This document shows, piece after piece, positions 18,853-25,853 of a stretch of 64,000 nt of DNA. The notes below the pieces were generated by a model. That model made no database searches, had not been told where the DNA came from, and saw nothing but the letters and a program-made list of their open reading frames with translations. Positions within the stretch are counted from its first letter, which is position 1. Every line of letters starts with the position of its first letter. The position numbers and the translations under genes are program-made. Source of the DNA: Sphaerisporangium sp. (GTDB lineage: Bacteria; Actinomycetota; Actinomycetes; Streptosporangiales; Streptosporangiaceae); contig JAOPYI010000207.1 in NCBI GenBank assembly GCA_025964675.1, positions 19,079-83,078 on the forward strand, written 5' to 3'.

Positions 18853-19968
18853 ATGGCCACACCGATCGGTGTCACCGGGCGGCGGCATTGTGCGCGAGAT
18901 GCCGGGCGATCCGGCCCCCTGCGTATCGCGATGATCGCTCCGCCGTGGTCGGAGGTGCCCCCGAGCGGTTACGGCGGCATCGAGGCGATGCTGTACGACC
19001 TCGTCGGCGGCCTGATCCGTCTGGGCCATGAGATCACCCTGATCGGGGCGGGCAGGACCACCACCAAGGTTCCGTTCCTGCGGACCTTCCTGCGGGCGCC
19101 GTCCGAGCGCATCGGCGAGACGATGCCGGAGGTGCTGCACGCGGCGCTGGCGGCCCGCATGGTGTCCCGGCTGGACGCCGACATCGTGCACGACCACACG
19201 CTGGCGGGGCCGCTGGCCGCCATGGGCAGGCCCATCCCGACCGTCGTGACGTGTCACGGCCCGGTGGACGGCGAGCTGGGGGAGTATTACCGCACCTTCG
19301 GCGATGACATCTCCCTGGTCTCGATCTCCCTCGCCCAGCGGACCTTCGCCCCGGACCTCAACTGGGTCGGGCAGGTGTACAACGCCGTGGACACCCGGAC
19401 GTACCCGTTCACCGACCGCAAGGAGGACTGGGTCCTTTGGATCGGGCGGTTCGCCGGTGACAAGGGGGCCCACCTGGCCATCGACGCCGCCCGCGCCGCG
19501 GGCCGCCGCATCGTGCTCGCGGGCAAGCTCGTCGAGCCATCGGAGCACGCCTACTTCGAGGAGCACATCCGCCCGCGGCTCGGGCCCGACGCGCGGTACG
19601 AGGGGGAGGCGGACATCGTGCGCAAGCGCCAGCTCATGGCGGCGGCACGCTGCCTGCTCTTCCCCATCACCTGGCAGGAGCCCTTCGGCCTGGTGATGAT
19701 CGAGGCCATGGCCTGCGGGACCCCGGTGGTCGCGTTGGGGCTCGGGGCCGTGCCTGAGGTGGTGGTGGACGGCGTGACCGGGTTCATCCGGCGGTTCCCT
19801 CACGAGCTGCCGGAGGCCATCGAGGCCGTAGGCGATCTGAGGCCGAGGGACAGCCGCAGGCACGTCGAGCGCGACTTCGACGTCATGTCGATGGCGGTGG
19901 GGTACGACCGCGTCTACCGCCAGGTCGTCACGCGGGCCGCGTCGCTGCCGGGCCCCCGCGTCGGATGA
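18853..19968 (+). CDS. GT4-family glycosyltransferase
   Basis: A 371-residue retaining GT-B glycosyltransferase. The N-terminal domain begins LRIAMIAPPWSEVPPSGYGG, the typical acceptor-side loop. The C-terminal nucleotide-sugar site is FPITWQEPFGLVMIEAMACG (EPFGLVMIEA, the GT4 E-x7-E motif) followed by TPVVALGLGAVPEVVVDG. ATG 18853 has GGAGG 11 bases upstream; ATG 18781 would add 24 residues but has no ribosome binding site. It follows the debranching enzyme gene by 74 bases. Donor and acceptor are unknown; a glucosyl transfer linked to glucan or a glucoside osmolyte is only inferred from context. Confidence 0.87.
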   Translation: MATPIGVTGRRHCARDAGRSGPLRIAMIAPPWSEVPPSGYGGIEAMLYDLVGGLIRLGHEITLIGAGRTTTKVPFLRTFLRAPSERIGETMPEVLHAALAARMVSRLDADIVHDHTLAGPLAAMGRPIPTVVTCHGPVDGELGEYYRTFGDDISLVSISLAQRTFAPDLNWVGQVYNAVDTRTYPFTDRKEDWVLWIGRFAGDKGAHLAIDAARAAGRRIVLAGKLVEPSEHAYFEEHIRPRLGPDARYEGEADIVRKRQLMAAARCLLFPITWQEPFGLVMIEAMACGTPVVALGLGAVPEVVVDGVTGFIRRFPHELPEAIEAVGDLRPRDSRRHVERDFDVMSMAVGYDRVYRQVVTRAASLPGPRVG

Positions 19969-20054
19969 GGCGCGCGCCGGTTTGTTGATCGGGCGCGCCC
20001 GTATCGTGGTGGTGCCGCACCGCGGGACCGCGATGCCGCACTGAGGAGGGCGTC

Positions 20055-20828
20055 ATGACGGACTTCGTACGTGTCGAGGTCAGCGGCAGGGTCGCGACCA
20101 TCCGGCTGGACCGGCCGAAGATGAACGCCCTCAACGGGCAGGCCCAGGAGGAGCTCGGCGTGTGCGCCCGCCAGGTGGACGCCGATCCTGGGGTGCGCGC
20201 CGTGGTGATCTACGGGGGTGAGCGGGTGTTCGCCGCCGGGGTGGACGTCAAGGAGATGGCCGACATGACTTATGCGGATATGTCGGCGCATTCAAGTGCG
20301 CTGCAGGCCTGTTTCACCGCTGTGGCGAAGATCGGCAAGCCGGTGGTGGCGGCGATCACGGGATACGCCCTCGGGGGTGGCTGCGAGCTCGCGCTCTGCG
20401 CTGACTTCCGCGTCGCCGGGGAGGGGGCCAAGCTAGGCCAGCCCGAGATCTCGCTCGGCATCATCCCCGGAGCGGGCGGCACCCAGCGGTTGCCCCGCCT
20501 GATCGGCCCCGCCCGTGCCAAGGACCTGGTATTCACGGGCCGCCATGTGGACGCCGCCGAGGCGCTCGCCATCGGCCTGGTCGACAGGGTCGTCCCCGAT
20601 GCCGACGTGTACGCCGAGGCGGTCGCCCTGGCAGAGCGGTTCGCGGACGGGCCGGCCATCGCGCTGCGCGCGGCCAAGCAGGCCATCGACCACGGCCTCG
20701 ACGTAGACCTCACCACGGGCCTGGAGATCGAGCGGCTCCACTTCTCGGCCCTGTTCGCCACCGAAGACGGCCAAGCCGGCCTCCGCGCCTTCACCGAGAA
20801 GACCAAACCGGAGTTCACCGGCCGCTGA
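20055..20828 (+). CDS. Enoyl-CoA hydratase/isomerase family protein
   Basis: A 257-residue crotonase-fold enzyme. Oxyanion-hole segments are FAAGVDVKEMAD and GYALGGGCELALCADFRVAG. Both acid/base glutamates of a true hydratase are present: one in GGGCELAL, the other in GQPEISLGIIPGAGGTQRLP. That favours a genuine 2-enoyl-CoA hydratase (EchA8/PaaF-like) over a catalytically altered crotonase. GAGGAGG sits 6 bases before ATG 20055. It is probably transcribed alone: 129 bases and a new promoter separate it from the next operon. No other fatty-acid genes adjoin it apart from etfBA 11 kb away. Confidence 0.93.
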   Translation: MTDFVRVEVSGRVATIRLDRPKMNALNGQAQEELGVCARQVDADPGVRAVVIYGGERVFAAGVDVKEMADMTYADMSAHSSALQACFTAVAKIGKPVVAAITGYALGGGCELALCADFRVAGEGAKLGQPEISLGIIPGAGGTQRLPRLIGPARAKDLVFTGRHVDAAEALAIGLVDRVVPDADVYAEAVALAERFADGPAIALRAAKQAIDHGLDVDLTTGLEIERLHFSALFATEDGQAGLRAFTEKTKPEFTGR

Positions 20829-20943
20829 CCCACTCCCGGCTCAGTGCGGTGCCGCGACCGTCCACCGCGCAGCGGCGCCGTCAGCACCGAAAATGTGACG
20901 TAACGGTATTCGGTGGGAATTCGGGGAGATCATGTTTTACCGC

Positions 20944-20949
20944 TAGGGT
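20944..20949 (+). promoter_or_regulatory. -10 box heading the five-gene operon
   Basis: TAGGGT followed by the 8-base palindrome GACCGGTC and then ATG 20958. The spacing implies a leaderless transcript for the first gene and marks the start of the 20958-25597 operon. Confidence 0.5.
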
Positions 20950-20957
20950 GACCGGTC

Positions 20958-21326
20958 ATGGCGCGGTTTGTAATGCGCGTCCTGGCACCCTTGCGGGTCC
21001 GGCGCGCCATACTGGGCCGGTTCGACGGCCGTTACGTCACGCGGGCCGATCACCGGCAGGACGTCCGGGATTCGCTGTGGGAGGTCCAGGCGCTCAAGCG
21101 GGAGGTCGCGGCGCTGCGGCGCGAGGTCGACCAGTTGCGCCAGCGGGCGGCGAGCACGACCAAGCCCTCCACCGACCCGGCGCTCGCGGCCAAGGTCGAG
21201 GACGCCCACCGGCTCGCCACGGAGACGGCCTCGGCAGTGGACCACGTGCTCCAGGCCGAGGTTCTGATCTGGCAGGCCATCGACACGATGCGCGAGGCCG
21301 GGGGTTCGGACAAGGCGGCCCCATGA
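20958..21326 (+). CDS. Small coiled-coil protein of unknown function
   Basis: A 122-residue, highly charged protein. A basic N-terminal segment (VLAPLRVRRAILGRFDGRYV) is followed by a heptad-rich helix at about residues 37-66 (WEVQALKREVAALRREVDQL) and a second helix at about 78-112. There is no signal peptide or membrane span. Its stop overlaps the start of the PP-loop gene (ATGA), so the two are translationally coupled and their products may interact. Similar small coiled-coil proteins are often encoded beside cell-surface polysaccharide genes, but that is a recollection, not something this sequence proves. Confidence 0.75.
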   Translation: MARFVMRVLAPLRVRRAILGRFDGRYVTRADHRQDVRDSLWEVQALKREVAALRREVDQLRQRAASTTKPSTDPALAAKVEDAHRLATETASAVDHVLQAEVLIWQAIDTMREAGGSDKAAP

Positions 21327-22564
21327 GGGTGAGCTGGACGTCCGATGGGGATCTCCGGCTGCTGGGCCTCCGGCTGGATCCCGGTGAGGATCTCACCGGC
21401 ACCGTCACCGACGGCCAGCGGGTGGAGCTCGCCACCGACACCTGCCACGTACGACTGCCGCGCCCCGCGTCCCCCCGTGAAGTGTCCATCCATCCTGACC
21501 TGCTCGCCCTCGCCGCGTGGACGGTCGTCGCTCCCTGGACGGCCGACAGGATCGTCTTCGACCGGCCGATCTCCTCCGAGCTGGCCGCCGCCCTCCACAG
21601 CGGCTGGGGCGTCGAGGCCGGGCCGGTCGGCGAGGCGCCCCGGGCACCGGGCACCGGGCTCGCGATCTCTTACAGCGGGGGCGCCGACTCGGCGGCCGTG
21701 GCCGGGATCCTGCCGGACGCGCCACTGGTCCACTTCCGCCGGGTGAGCCATCCCCGGGTCCCGAACCGGTGGACGCACTACCGGTCCGACGTGCTCGCCG
21801 AGCTGGCGGAGAAGACCGGCAGGGATGTGACCACCGTCGAGTCGGACCTGGAGTTCCTGCTGCGGCATCCCCGGCCCGGATACCCCGAGCACCACGCCGT
21901 GATGATCGGTGCCGTTCTCCTCGCGGATACCATGGACCTCGGTGGTGTGGCCCTGGGCTACGAGCTCGGCTCGCGTTGGCTGGGCGGCGGCCGGTACGTC
22001 CACAGGTACACGCCCGACAACCCCATGTGGTCGGCTCACGGGCCGTGGGGCCGCCTGTTCGCCTCGGCCGGGCTTCCTCTCGTCCTCCCCGTCGGCGGGA
22101 TAAGCGAGGCGATGACGATGCGGCTGGCGCTCGGATCCCACCTGCGCGAGCAGGTGCGCTGGTGCCTGCGCGGCGACAGCCACGGCCCCTGCGGCCGGTG
22201 CGGCAAGTGCCTGTACAAGGAGCTCATCCAGGCCGCCGTCGAGCGGCGCCCGATGCGTACGACGATCACGGCGGACCGGCCGGTGGCCCGCAAGTGGCAG
22301 CAGCCCCCGCCGTACGGGGGCCAGGAGATGATCGAGTACGGCTGCGCCCACGTCCCCGGCATCGAGGACACCCCCTTCGCCAAGGCGGCCGGGTACCTCC
22401 AGACGACCCGCGAATCCACCGAATGGCTGGAGCGGTGCTACCCTCCGGCCGTCGAGGAGATCCCCGGACCATGGCGGAAGGGGATCGAGGCGATGATGCG
22501 TGAGCGGTTCGGCTTCATGCGTCCGGAGGACATGGAGCGGGTGGAAAGCTGGGGACAGCGATGA
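21323..22564 (+). CDS. PP-loop ATP pyrophosphatase with QueC-like zinc motif
   Basis: A 413-residue N-type ATP pyrophosphatase (possibly the family called DUF6395). The PP-loop is SGGADS at residues 118-123 in AISYSGGADSAAVAGILPDA. A second landmark is Cys281-x8-Cys290-x2-Cys293-x2-Cys296 within RWCLRGDSHGPCGRCGKCLY, the same spacing as the zinc tetrad of QueC (7-cyano-7-deazaguanine synthase). The 110 residues before the PP-loop and about 115 after the cysteines have no counterpart in QueC, which is about 220-240 residues long. It should adenylate a carboxylate or amide-type substrate. Both ends overlap neighbours by ATGA. No other queuosine genes are nearby, so deazapurine synthesis is unlikely. 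Confidence 0.82.
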   Translation: MRVSWTSDGDLRLLGLRLDPGEDLTGTVTDGQRVELATDTCHVRLPRPASPREVSIHPDLLALAAWTVVAPWTADRIVFDRPISSELAAALHSGWGVEAGPVGEAPRAPGTGLAISYSGGADSAAVAGILPDAPLVHFRRVSHPRVPNRWTHYRSDVLAELAEKTGRDVTTVESDLEFLLRHPRPGYPEHHAVMIGAVLLADTMDLGGVALGYELGSRWLGGGRYVHRYTPDNPMWSAHGPWGRLFASAGLPLVLPVGGISEAMTMRLALGSHLREQVRWCLRGDSHGPCGRCGKCLYKELIQAAVERRPMRTTITADRPVARKWQQPPPYGGQEMIEYGCAHVPGIEDTPFAKAAGYLQTTRESTEWLERCYPPAVEEIPGPWRKGIEAMMRERFGFMRPEDMERVESWGQR

Positions 22565-23403
22565 AGGTTTACGTGTCGGTCGACATGGAGGGCGTGAGCG
22601 GGCTCACCGACCCGGAGGAGATGCACGCCGGAGGCCGTGGCTACGAGCGTGGCTGCGAGCTGATGACCGCCGACGCCAACGCCGTCGTGGCGGGAGCCTT
22701 CGAGGCGGGCGCCTCCGCCGTGATCGTCAACGACGCCCACGGCTCGACCAAGAACCTCCGAGTCGACCTGCTCGACGCGCGTGCCTCGCTGATCCGCGGC
22801 CCCGGCAAGCCGATGCGCATGGCGCAGGGCCTGTCCGCCGACTTCCAGGCCGCCTGCTTCGCCGGCTACCACGCACGGGCCGGCATCCAGCACGGAGTGC
22901 TCAACCACACGTGGATGGGCAAAGAGATCCACAACATCTACCTCAACGGCGAGGTCTGCGGGGAGACCCGGCTGGTCGCCGGGTTCGCGGGGTTCCTCGG
23001 CGTGCCGGTGGCACTGGTGACCGGCGACGAGGCGGTGTGCGAGGAGGCGCGGGCGCTCCTCGGCGACGTCGAGACCGTCGCGGTCAAGAAGGGCATCGAC
23101 AGGTTCGCCGCCGAGCTGCTGCCGCCCAGCGTCTCCCAGGCGCTGATCCGTGAGGCCGCCGCGCGTGCGCTGAACCGCCTGAGCGACTTCCGGCCGCACG
23201 AGGTCACGCCGCCGTTCACGCTCGGCGTCGAGTGGAACTCCACGGCCATCGCCTCGGGCTGCTCCCTCATCCCCGGCACCCGGCAGGTGGGTCCGCGGCA
23301 CACCGAGTTCACCACCGACGACTTCCGCGACATCATGGGCCTGCTCGGCGTCTTCGCGATGATCGCGGGCCAGGTGGCCTGCGGCAGCGGCGTGTACGGC
23401 TGA
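22561..23403 (+). CDS. D-aminopeptidase, DppA/M55 family
   Basis: A 280-residue zinc peptidase of family M55, whose type member DppA of Bacillus subtilis cleaves D-Ala-D-Ala and related D-amino-acid peptides. The N terminus KVYVSVDMEGVSGL carries the Asp/Glu zinc ligands, VIVNDAHGSTKNL the Asp-x-His, and the central FAGYHARAGIQHGVLNHTW the catalytic-site histidines. Length matches DppA (about 274), and there is no signal peptide. It overlaps the PP-loop gene by ATGA and is followed 4 bases later by the amine oxidase gene. In B. subtilis dppA lies with a dipeptide transporter; here no transporter adjoins. Confidence 0.92.
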   Translation: MKVYVSVDMEGVSGLTDPEEMHAGGRGYERGCELMTADANAVVAGAFEAGASAVIVNDAHGSTKNLRVDLLDARASLIRGPGKPMRMAQGLSADFQAACFAGYHARAGIQHGVLNHTWMGKEIHNIYLNGEVCGETRLVAGFAGFLGVPVALVTGDEAVCEEARALLGDVETVAVKKGIDRFAAELLPPSVSQALIREAAARALNRLSDFRPHEVTPPFTLGVEWNSTAIASGCSLIPGTRQVGPRHTEFTTDDFRDIMGLLGVFAMIAGQVACGSGVYG

Positions 23404-23407
23404 CGCT

Positions 23408-25069
23408 GTGGAGAAAGACGGGTTACCGCGGCACTCTGACACCCTGACGCGGCGATCGTTGCTCGTCGGGATCGGTGCGGCAGGTGGCGCGGGCGCCATG
23501 TACGCCGCGATGGGAGTGCTGGGACTCGCGCCCTCCAAGGAGACGGGACCCGTACCCACCGTCGGCGGGGCCGCCGCCCCTGCGCCGTACGTCCCGCCCC
23601 AACGGTCCGACTTCTCCCTGCGCGGTGGCAGGCCCGCGACGGTGCTCGTGCTCGGTGCGGGCGTGGCCGGGCTGGCCTGCGCGTACGAGCTGGGCAAGGC
23701 CGGGTACGACTGCACGGTGCTGGAGGCGCGCGACCGGGTGGGCGGGCGCAGCATGACCCTGCGTGGCGGCGACGCCGTGACCGAGCTGCCGGCCCGGGTC
23801 CACTCCGGCACCACACAGGCCGCGGCCACCCTGGGAGCCGGTGAGACGCAGCAGGTGACCTTCGGCGCCGGAACGTACTTCAACGCCGGCCCTGCCCGGA
23901 TCGCCCAGTGGATGGTGACGCTGGACTACTGCCGTGAGCTTGGCGTCCCTCTCGAGGTGTTCGTCAACGCCAACGCCAGCGCCTACATCCTCACAGAGGG
24001 CATGAAGGCGCCCGTACGCGCCCGTACGGCCCGCGCGGACGCCTACGGGTACGTCTCCGAACTGCTGGCCAAGGCGACCGACGCGGGGGCCCTCGACGCC
24101 CGCCTGAGCGACGCCGACAAGGAACGCCTGCTGGACTTCCTGTCCGACTTCGGGGAGATCGGCGAATCATACGGGTACACCGGCGGCGATCGGCGGGGCT
24201 ACCGCGTGAACCCCGGGGTCGGGGCGGGCACCGGTCTCGGCACGCCGCCGTCGCTGACCGAGGTGCTGAGCCAGGCTCTCGGCCGGATGCTGACCATGGA
24301 CGCCGGCTACGAGCAGGCCATGCCGATGTTCCAGCCCGTGGGCGGGATGGACGGCATCGTCCGCGCACTGGCGGCCCAGGTGGGTGCCGAACGCATACGG
24401 ACCGGCACACGGGTGACGAGGATCATGAACAGGCCGGAGGGCGTGGAGGTCACCTTCGACGGCGGCGCCCCCCTGAAGGCGGACTACTGCGTCGCGGCCC
24501 TTCCCCCGCACCTTCTCGCCAGGATCCCCGGCAACCTCGGCGCCGACGTCAGGACGGCGCTCGCCACCCCGGTCCCGATGTCGGCGGGCAAGCTCGGGCT
24601 GGAGTACGGCCGGCGCTGGTGGGAGATCGAGGACCGCGTGTACGGCGGCGCCACCGAGACCGACCTGGACGTGGGCCACATCTGGTACCCCTCCTACGGG
24701 TTCCACACCGAGCGCGGCCTGATCGTGGGCTACTACAACACAGGCGAGGACGCCGAGACGTACAACGCGCTGCCCCACCGCGAGCGCCTGCGCCGGGCCC
24801 TCGCGCAGGGCCGCAGGGTCCACGGCGGGAAGTACGGCACCGACCTGATCGCGAGCGTCTCGGTCGCCTGGCGGCGGCAGCCGCACATCGAGGGCTCCTG
24901 GGTTCGCTGGCCGTCGCTGAGCGGGTTCACGCTTCTCCAGCGTCCCGCCGGGCGGGTGTACTTCGCGGGCGACTGGCTGACCCACCTGATCGCCTGGCAG
25001 GCGGGGGCCTTCGAGTCCGCCCGTAAGGTGGTCACCGAGCTTCACCACCGCGTACTGAAGGAGGGGTGA
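23408..25069 (+). CDS. Tat-exported flavin monoamine / L-amino-acid oxidase
   Basis: A 553-residue FAD-dependent amine oxidase. The N terminus has a twin-arginine signal (TRRSLLVGIGAAGGAGAMYA, about residues 14-33). The Rossmann FAD motif is VLVLGAGVAGLACAYELGKA at about 77-96, with the GG doublet in EARDRVGGRSM. The C-terminal FAD contact is GRVYFAGDWLTHLIAWQAGA, and the flavin-loop tryptophan precedes it in EGSWVRWPSLSG. It would oxidise an amine or amino acid to the imino/keto product plus ammonia and H2O2 outside the membrane. The GTG at 23408 lies 4 bases after the dppA stop. The substrate cannot be read from sequence. Confidence 0.88.
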   Translation: MEKDGLPRHSDTLTRRSLLVGIGAAGGAGAMYAAMGVLGLAPSKETGPVPTVGGAAAPAPYVPPQRSDFSLRGGRPATVLVLGAGVAGLACAYELGKAGYDCTVLEARDRVGGRSMTLRGGDAVTELPARVHSGTTQAAATLGAGETQQVTFGAGTYFNAGPARIAQWMVTLDYCRELGVPLEVFVNANASAYILTEGMKAPVRARTARADAYGYVSELLAKATDAGALDARLSDADKERLLDFLSDFGEIGESYGYTGGDRRGYRVNPGVGAGTGLGTPPSLTEVLSQALGRMLTMDAGYEQAMPMFQPVGGMDGIVRALAAQVGAERIRTGTRVTRIMNRPEGVEVTFDGGAPLKADYCVAALPPHLLARIPGNLGADVRTALATPVPMSAGKLGLEYGRRWWEIEDRVYGGATETDLDVGHIWYPSYGFHTERGLIVGYYNTGEDAETYNALPHRERLRRALAQGRRVHGGKYGTDLIASVSVAWRRQPHIEGSWVRWPSLSGFTLLQRPAGRVYFAGDWLTHLIAWQAGAFESARKVVTELHHRVLKEG

Positions 25070-25072
25070 CCC

Positions 25073-25597
25073 ATGATGCTGGGCACGCTCGACTGGGTGT
25101 CTGCCGGGGAACGGAACGACCTGCTCGCCGCCCCGGTGGCACGGGCCGTCGCGGACATGGCCGACGAGGTCGCGGTCGCGCCGATCGACCCGGCGCTCGC
25201 CGACACCGCCGCCTTCTGCGAGCGGTACGGCGTGGCGCTCGAGGAGTCGGCCAACTGCGTGATCGTGGCGGCGAAGCGGGGCGGCGAGACGCGCTACGCG
25301 GCCGTCATGGTGCTCGCGACGATGCGGGCCGACGTCAACGGGGTGATCCGCCGCCACCTGGACGCCCGCAAGACCTCGTTCGCCCCGCAACAGGACGCGG
25401 TCGCGATGTCGGGCATGGAGTTCGGAGGCATCACCCCCCTCGGCCTGCCCGAAGACTGGCCCGTGCTGGTGGACTCCGAGGTCGCGCGGCAGCCGTACGT
25501 CGTCATCGGCAGCGGCATCAGGGGCTCCAAGCTGGCGCTCGCAGGTGAGGCCTTGACCCGCCTGAAGACCGCTGAAGTGCTGCCTCTCGCCCAGTGA
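25073..25597 (+). CDS. YbaK/ProX-type aminoacyl-tRNA editing domain protein
   Basis: A 174-residue stand-alone editing domain of the YbaK/ProRS-INS superfamily, which deacylates mischarged tRNAs such as Cys- or Ala-tRNA(Pro). The conserved lysine is in CVIVAAKRGGETRYAAVMV, the substrate-loop in GMEFGGITPLGLPEDWPVLV, and the closing strand in PYVVIGSGIRGSKLALAG. It has a strong GAAGGAGGGG ribosome binding site before ATG 25073, 3 bases after the amine oxidase stop. It is the last gene of the operon. Its presence beside D-amino-acid and amino-oxidase genes suggests protection against an unusual amino acid, but this is inference. Confidence 0.85.
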   Translation: MMLGTLDWVSAGERNDLLAAPVARAVADMADEVAVAPIDPALADTAAFCERYGVALEESANCVIVAAKRGGETRYAAVMVLATMRADVNGVIRRHLDARKTSFAPQQDAVAMSGMEFGGITPLGLPEDWPVLVDSEVARQPYVVIGSGIRGSKLALAGEALTRLKTAEVLPLAQ

Positions 25598-25639
25598 CGT
25601 CCCAGGCTGTAAGACTTTGCGGATATGGGAAACCCTTGG

Positions 25640-25675
25640 GGCCACTTCATCCGTTGTATTACCGGGGATGTGGCC
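25640..25675. terminator. Probable terminator of the five-gene operon
   Basis: GGCCAC (25640-25645) pairs with GTGGCC (25670-25675), and ATCC/GGAT pairs inside it after a short bulge. It begins 43 bases after the YbaK-type stop codon. No T tract follows. Confidence 0.4.
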
Positions 25676-25853
25676 TCATGGTTCATCTAAGGGGCGGTGT
25701 TCAAGCCGGTATGGTGCTATGTGCCGTCAAGGGCCGAGGGTAAATGCCCACGGTGATTTCCGGTTCGGGCATTGCGCACAGTGAGCGAAATGTGACAATT
25801 GGAGCAAGGTGCTTGCCTCCGGACACCAGCGCCGGGGCACCGCCGGAGATCAG

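Noticed and set aside
20055..25597. Including the enoyl-CoA hydratase gene in the five-gene operon
   Set aside because: A 129-base gap and a separate -10 box before ATG 20958 argue for an independent unit.
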